A stretch of 64,000 bases of DNA from Phycisphaeraceae bacterium (GTDB lineage: Bacteria; Planctomycetota; Phycisphaerae; Phycisphaerales; UBA1924): assembly GCA_007693965.1 (NCBI GenBank), contig RECQ01000053.1, positions 1 through 64,000 of the forward strand, in the 5' to 3' direction. The translations under genes were made by a program, and so were the position numbers. The stretch's first letter is position 1; each line of letters begins with the position of its first letter. Positions 62,579 through 64,000 of this stretch are shown here, one piece after another. The notes under the pieces are model-generated. The model was not told the DNA's origin, did no database searches, and saw only the letters and a list, made by a program, of their open reading frames with translations.

Positions 62579-63748
62579 TTGGAATCGCTCATCCACCCCG
62601 GGATCCTCTACACCTGCCTGGCCCTCGGGGCTGTGGGTGTGGCGCTGTCGATGCCGCGGCGGAAGGGCGGGTTTCCCGCGGTGGGGGGGCTGATCGCGGC
62701 GATCTTCTTCGGCGCCATCGTGCTGGCCCTCACCATCAAGGCGGGTGAGAACCACCCGAACCTCTTCTTCTACATCTTCGCCTTCCTGGCCCTCGGGGCC
62801 TCGCTGCGGGTCATCACCCACCAGCGCCCCGTCTACTCGGCGCTCTACTTCATCCTGACCATCCTCAGCACTTCGGCGCTCTATCTTCTGCTTGGCGCCG
62901 AGTTTATGACGTTCGCCCTCATCATCATCTACGCCGGGGCGATCCTGATCACCTATCTCTTCGTGATCATGCTGGCCACGCAGGCGCCCTCCGAGGAGTC
63001 CCCCGAGGCCCTGAGTGACTACGACGCCGACAGCCGCGAGCCCATCGCCTCGACCGCCCTCGGATTCGCATTACTGGCGGTGATGACGGGCCTGATGGCC
63101 GTGGGCGTCCCGGCGCTGAAGGCGCCCGACCTCGACCGCAACCCCGACGCCGTGCTGGACCTGCTCCCCCGCAAGGTGCAGCGTGCATACGACACCCTGG
63201 GCGTCAGCCGCCACGCCCTCCCGCTCCTGGCCGGCGCCCGGGTGGAAGCCATTATCGAGGCCGGTCAGACCGATCCCGACCGGGCCGTTCCGGAGCGCGG
63301 CGCCCCGCCCGAGCCACCACCCGCATCCTCCTATTGGAGCCAGACGCGACGGGCCGTCCTCGTGGTGACCGATGTCGAGGGCTTCAACGAGCGATACCAG
63401 GCCGCCCTTGCGGTGCAGCGGGGTGAGAGAGCCCCCCGAGGCGTGCGGCCTCTGTCCCGCGATGCGATGGGGCTGATCGTCCGTGTGACGGAGGATGAGT
63501 CGGTGAGCCCGCTGGTTCAGCCCACCCCCGCATGGGGCATGCTGCTGATGGAGTTTCCCGAGTCGCTCCGCGCCGACAATATTGAGAACGTCGGCTTCGC
63601 GCTGCTGGCGGAGCATCCGCTGGCGATCGAGCTGGCCGGCGTCATCCTTTTGCTGGCGCTCGTGGGCGCGGTGATTCTGGCGCGGATGCAGATCGAGGCG
63701 GGTGAACAGGAGCGTCTCGGAGCGCTGGGAAGGGGGGGAGACGCATGA
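62579..63748 (+). CDS. nuoJ: NADH-quinone oxidoreductase subunit J with a large internal insertion
   Basis: A 389-residue complex I membrane subunit. Helices include FFYIFAFLALGASLRVITHQ, GAEFMTFALIIIYAGAILIT and VIMLATQ, the NuoJ core. The end NIENVGFALLAEHPLAIELA then GVILLLALVGAVILAR matches the usual last helix. Between about 181 and 348 is a hydrophilic stretch of about 170 residues that ordinary NuoJ (about 165-200) lacks. TTG 62579 follows GGAG. The stop overlaps nuoK. Confidence 0.88.
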   Translation: MESLIHPGILYTCLALGAVGVALSMPRRKGGFPAVGGLIAAIFFGAIVLALTIKAGENHPNLFFYIFAFLALGASLRVITHQRPVYSALYFILTILSTSALYLLLGAEFMTFALIIIYAGAILITYLFVIMLATQAPSEESPEALSDYDADSREPIASTALGFALLAVMTGLMAVGVPALKAPDLDRNPDAVLDLLPRKVQRAYDTLGVSRHALPLLAGARVEAIIEAGQTDPDRAVPERGAPPEPPPASSYWSQTRRAVLVVTDVEGFNERYQAALAVQRGERAPRGVRPLSRDAMGLIVRVTEDESVSPLVQPTPAWGMLLMEFPESLRADNIENVGFALLAEHPLAIELAGVILLLALVGAVILARMQIEAGEQERLGALGRGGDA

Positions 63749-64000
63749 TGGACTCCCTTCTCACCACCTCGCTCACACTGGCGCAGGACACGCGTCTGGA
63801 GGCCTTCGCGGGGGTCACGCTCTACCACTACCTCTTCGTCTCCGCGACGATGTTCTCGCTCGGCGTCATCGGCTTCCTGAGCCGGCGCAACCTGATCATC
63901 ATGTTCCTGTGCACGGAGATGATGTTCCAGGCCGCGGGCATCGCGCTGATCGCGTTCAGCCGCTACTGGCTCAATCACACCGGCGAGGTGTTCGTGATTT
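63745..64000 (+). CDS. nuoK: NADH-quinone oxidoreductase subunit K, 5' part
   Basis: The first 85 codons of a complex I subunit. The reading MMDSLLTTSLTLAQDTRLEA precedes the family's first helix (YHYLFVSATMFSLGVIGFLS), then RRNLIIMFLCTEMMFQAAGI with the conserved glutamate of helix 2. NuoK in most bacteria is about 100 residues and starts near the helix, so this one has a 25-residue extension. ATG 63745 overlaps the nuoJ stop and GGGGGAG precedes it. The gene runs off the window. Confidence 0.93.
   Translation, partial: MMDSLLTTSLTLAQDTRLEAFAGVTLYHYLFVSATMFSLGVIGFLSRRNLIIMFLCTEMMFQAAGIALIAFSRYWLNHTGEVFVI

Overview
The window is a GC-rich bacterial chromosome segment, most likely from a planctomycete of the Phycisphaerae. 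Three secreted proteins end in paired dockerin-like calcium-loop repeats (pattern GDxNxDGxVxxxDLAxLLGxWG). Another ends in a PEP-CTERM-like sorting tail. A Kdo transferase, an RND efflux pump and lipoproteins point to a diderm envelope. Many start codons are GTG. No phage, transposase, CRISPR array or rRNA was seen.

Layout. 1-5.3 kb: the end of a tRNA-Val, a heptamer tandem repeat, waaA, a dockerin-tailed secreted protein, a pseudopilin, a GT-C-like membrane protein and tRNA-Cys. 5.4-16.6 kb: an RND adaptor/pump pair, a membrane 4Fe-4S protein fused to TPRs, a dockerin-tailed sugar dehydrogenase, a PilT-type ATPase and a probable pseudokinase. 16.7-25.7 kb: a 1530-residue dockerin-tailed secreted protein behind a structured leader, a HEAT-repeat protein and a TPR protein. 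25.8-31.4 kb: trpB, an MFS transporter, a TlpA-like thioredoxin, an alpha/beta hydrolase and mntR. 31.4-37.1 kb: a four-gene metal ABC operon in the order binding protein, ATPase, permease, permease. Both permeases carry a C-terminal DtxR/MntR-like domain, and the promoter overlaps a palindrome shaped like an MntR box. 37.2-39.3 kb: an MBL hydrolase, a cupin and a membrane-anchored helical protein. 39.3-41.7 kb: an AT-richer accessory island with one lipoprotein gene, decayed relatives of it, palindromes, direct repeats and an orphan gene. 41.7-52 kb: ubiD, an ABC exporter, a lipoprotein, proC, accA, a dksA-like gene, lspA and a methyltransferase. 52-64 kb: lepA, a transglutaminase-like protein, comM/yifB, a PEP-CTERM protein, a TPR protein, gdhA, pgpA, pgsA and the start of a nuoJ-nuoK operon that runs off the window.

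How the genes fit together. Most are housekeeping genes of envelope and lipid metabolism (waaA, lspA, pgpA, pgsA, accA), amino acid metabolism (trpB, proC, gdhA), translation (lepA) and respiration (nuoJK). The most unusual unit is the metal uptake operon. It combines a free MntR, a candidate MntR operator on a recognisable promoter, and transporter subunits that seem to carry their own metal-sensor-like domains. Intergenic DNA is rich in several families of short inverted or heptameric repeats. All functional statements come from reading motifs; no database search was run.
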